A DNA stretch of 64,000 nucleotides from assembly GCA_022702705.1 (NCBI GenBank), contig CM040427.1, forward strand, positions 21,920,661 through 21,984,660, in the 5' to 3' direction. Within the stretch, counting starts at the first letter, position 1, and each line of letters begins with the position of its first letter. A program made the position numbers and the translations under genes. Shown in pieces: positions 63,446-64,000 of this stretch. The notes beneath the pieces were generated by a model that saw only the letters and a list, made by a program, of their open reading frames with translations, was not told where the DNA came from and ran no database searches. The stretch comes from Papilionanthe hookeriana x Papilionanthe teres. Its lineage: Eukaryota > Streptophyta > Magnoliopsida > Asparagales > Orchidaceae.

Positions 63446-64000
63446 GATGAATCTAATTAACTCATTAAACCTTAATCACATTAGGTTTAATACAAAAATT
63501 AAACTTTAATTAGGTTTAAAGAAACTTAAAGCTAATTAACTCATTAAACCTTAATCACATTAGGTTTAATAATAAAATTAAACTTTAATTAGGTTTAAAG
63601 ACAACTTAAAACCAATTAACTCATTAAACCTTAATCACATTAGGTTTAATACAAAATTAAACTTTAATTAGGGTTAAAGACAACTCAAAGCTAATTAACT
63701 CATTAAACCTTAATCACATTAGTTTTAAAGAACAAAAATTAAACTTTAATTAGATTAAAGACAACTTAAACCTAATTAACTCATTAAAACTTAATCACAT
63801 TAAATATTTAATATAAAATTAAACTTTAATTAGTTTAAAGACAACATAAACCTAATTAACTCCTTTAAACCTTAATCACATTAGGTTTAATACAAAAATT
63901 AAAATTTAATTAGGTTTAAAGACAACTTAAACCTAATTAACTCATTAAACCTTCAAGACACAGTTTTAATATAAAATTAAACTTTAATTAGGTTTTAAGA
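63446..64000. repeat. Tandem array of an 80-bp unit with internal hairpins
   Basis: CTCATTAAACCTTAATCACA-like units start at 63461, 63540, 63620, 63699, 63780, 63860 and 63941, a spacing of 79-81 bp, and run off the window edge. Each unit contains TAATTAGGTTTAA and TTAAACCTAATTA, a 13-bp inverted repeat around the loop AGACAAC. A second inverted repeat is ATTAAACCT with AGGTTTAAT. Confidence 0.93.

Larger units (their letters stand above)
60773..64000 (+). mobile_element. Possible start of a second large LTR, cut by the window edge
   Basis: It begins TGTTGGCCTCATTTTTATGA, close to the TGTTGACCTCATTTTTGG end of the giant LTR family. It then shows the same order of blocks: a regulatory stretch, CCATGGTTATAAAAGG (compare CCATGGTTATTTAAAC at 21073-21088), a GC-rich patch (62760-62890) and AT-rich sequence. 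Base-level similarity elsewhere is low, so it would be a different family. The other end, target duplication and any internal region lie outside the window. Confidence 0.4.

Overview
The window is nuclear DNA of a seed plant, probably a flowering plant. The evidence is a decayed JOX-like 2-oxoglutarate dioxygenase gene with plant-type introns, Athila-type and copia-type LTR retrotransposons, a plant-type RNase H fragment, and long AT-rich and microsatellite stretches. No intact protein-coding gene is present. Well over half of the window is transposable element. The species cannot be named from the sequence. All family calls were made by reading; no database search was run.

Positions 1-26062 are best read as the 3' part of one very large LTR retrotransposon. 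From left to right it holds an intronless AlkB-type RNA demethylase-like (ALKBH9/10-like) reading frame (359-1009 continued at 15742-16576), a 3' untranslated stretch with two kinds of tandem repeat (16577-18887), a purine-rich tract, and a 7.2 kb 3' LTR (18888-26062). The reading frame is interrupted by a 7.4 kb solo LTR of the same family (1010-5066 plus 12379-15736, target duplication GAGAC). That LTR is interrupted by a second solo LTR of the family (5067-12373, target duplication ATAAT). Removing the insertion restores one reading frame at the junction. The big element inserted into an older Athila-type element, within the conserved aspartic protease motif.

Positions 26063-28581 are the remains of that Athila-type element on the minus strand (gag with in-frame stops, primer binding site, part of its LTR). 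Then come a truncated giant LTR (28582-32297), an inverted Athila LTR piece (32298-33208), another truncated giant LTR (about 33440-35490) and a complete 7.1 kb solo LTR (35691-42799, target duplication AACCG). The giant LTRs share a TATA-like box followed about 425 nt later by a 5' splice site. This makes TGTTGACC...GCCGACA the more likely sense orientation. On that basis the copies at 1-15.7 kb, 28.6-32.3 kb and 35.7-42.8 kb lie on the minus strand, and the copies at 18.9-26.1 kb and 33.4-35.5 kb on the plus strand.

Positions 42800-52640 are older mixed DNA: a long non-coding stretch, a frameshifted RNase H fragment, a LINE-like 3' tail, and a copia element with about 300 bp LTRs (48279-52639) that has taken in part of a Ty3-type element. 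Positions 52992-56906 hold the broken three-exon JOX-like dioxygenase gene on the minus strand, with a TATA box and a G-box upstream. Beyond it are an unidentified 91-codon open stretch (57258-57530), a palindromic microsatellite, a 444 bp tandem duplication, and at 60773-64000 what may be the start of a related large LTR with a W-box cluster, a TATA box and an 80 bp satellite array running off the window edge.
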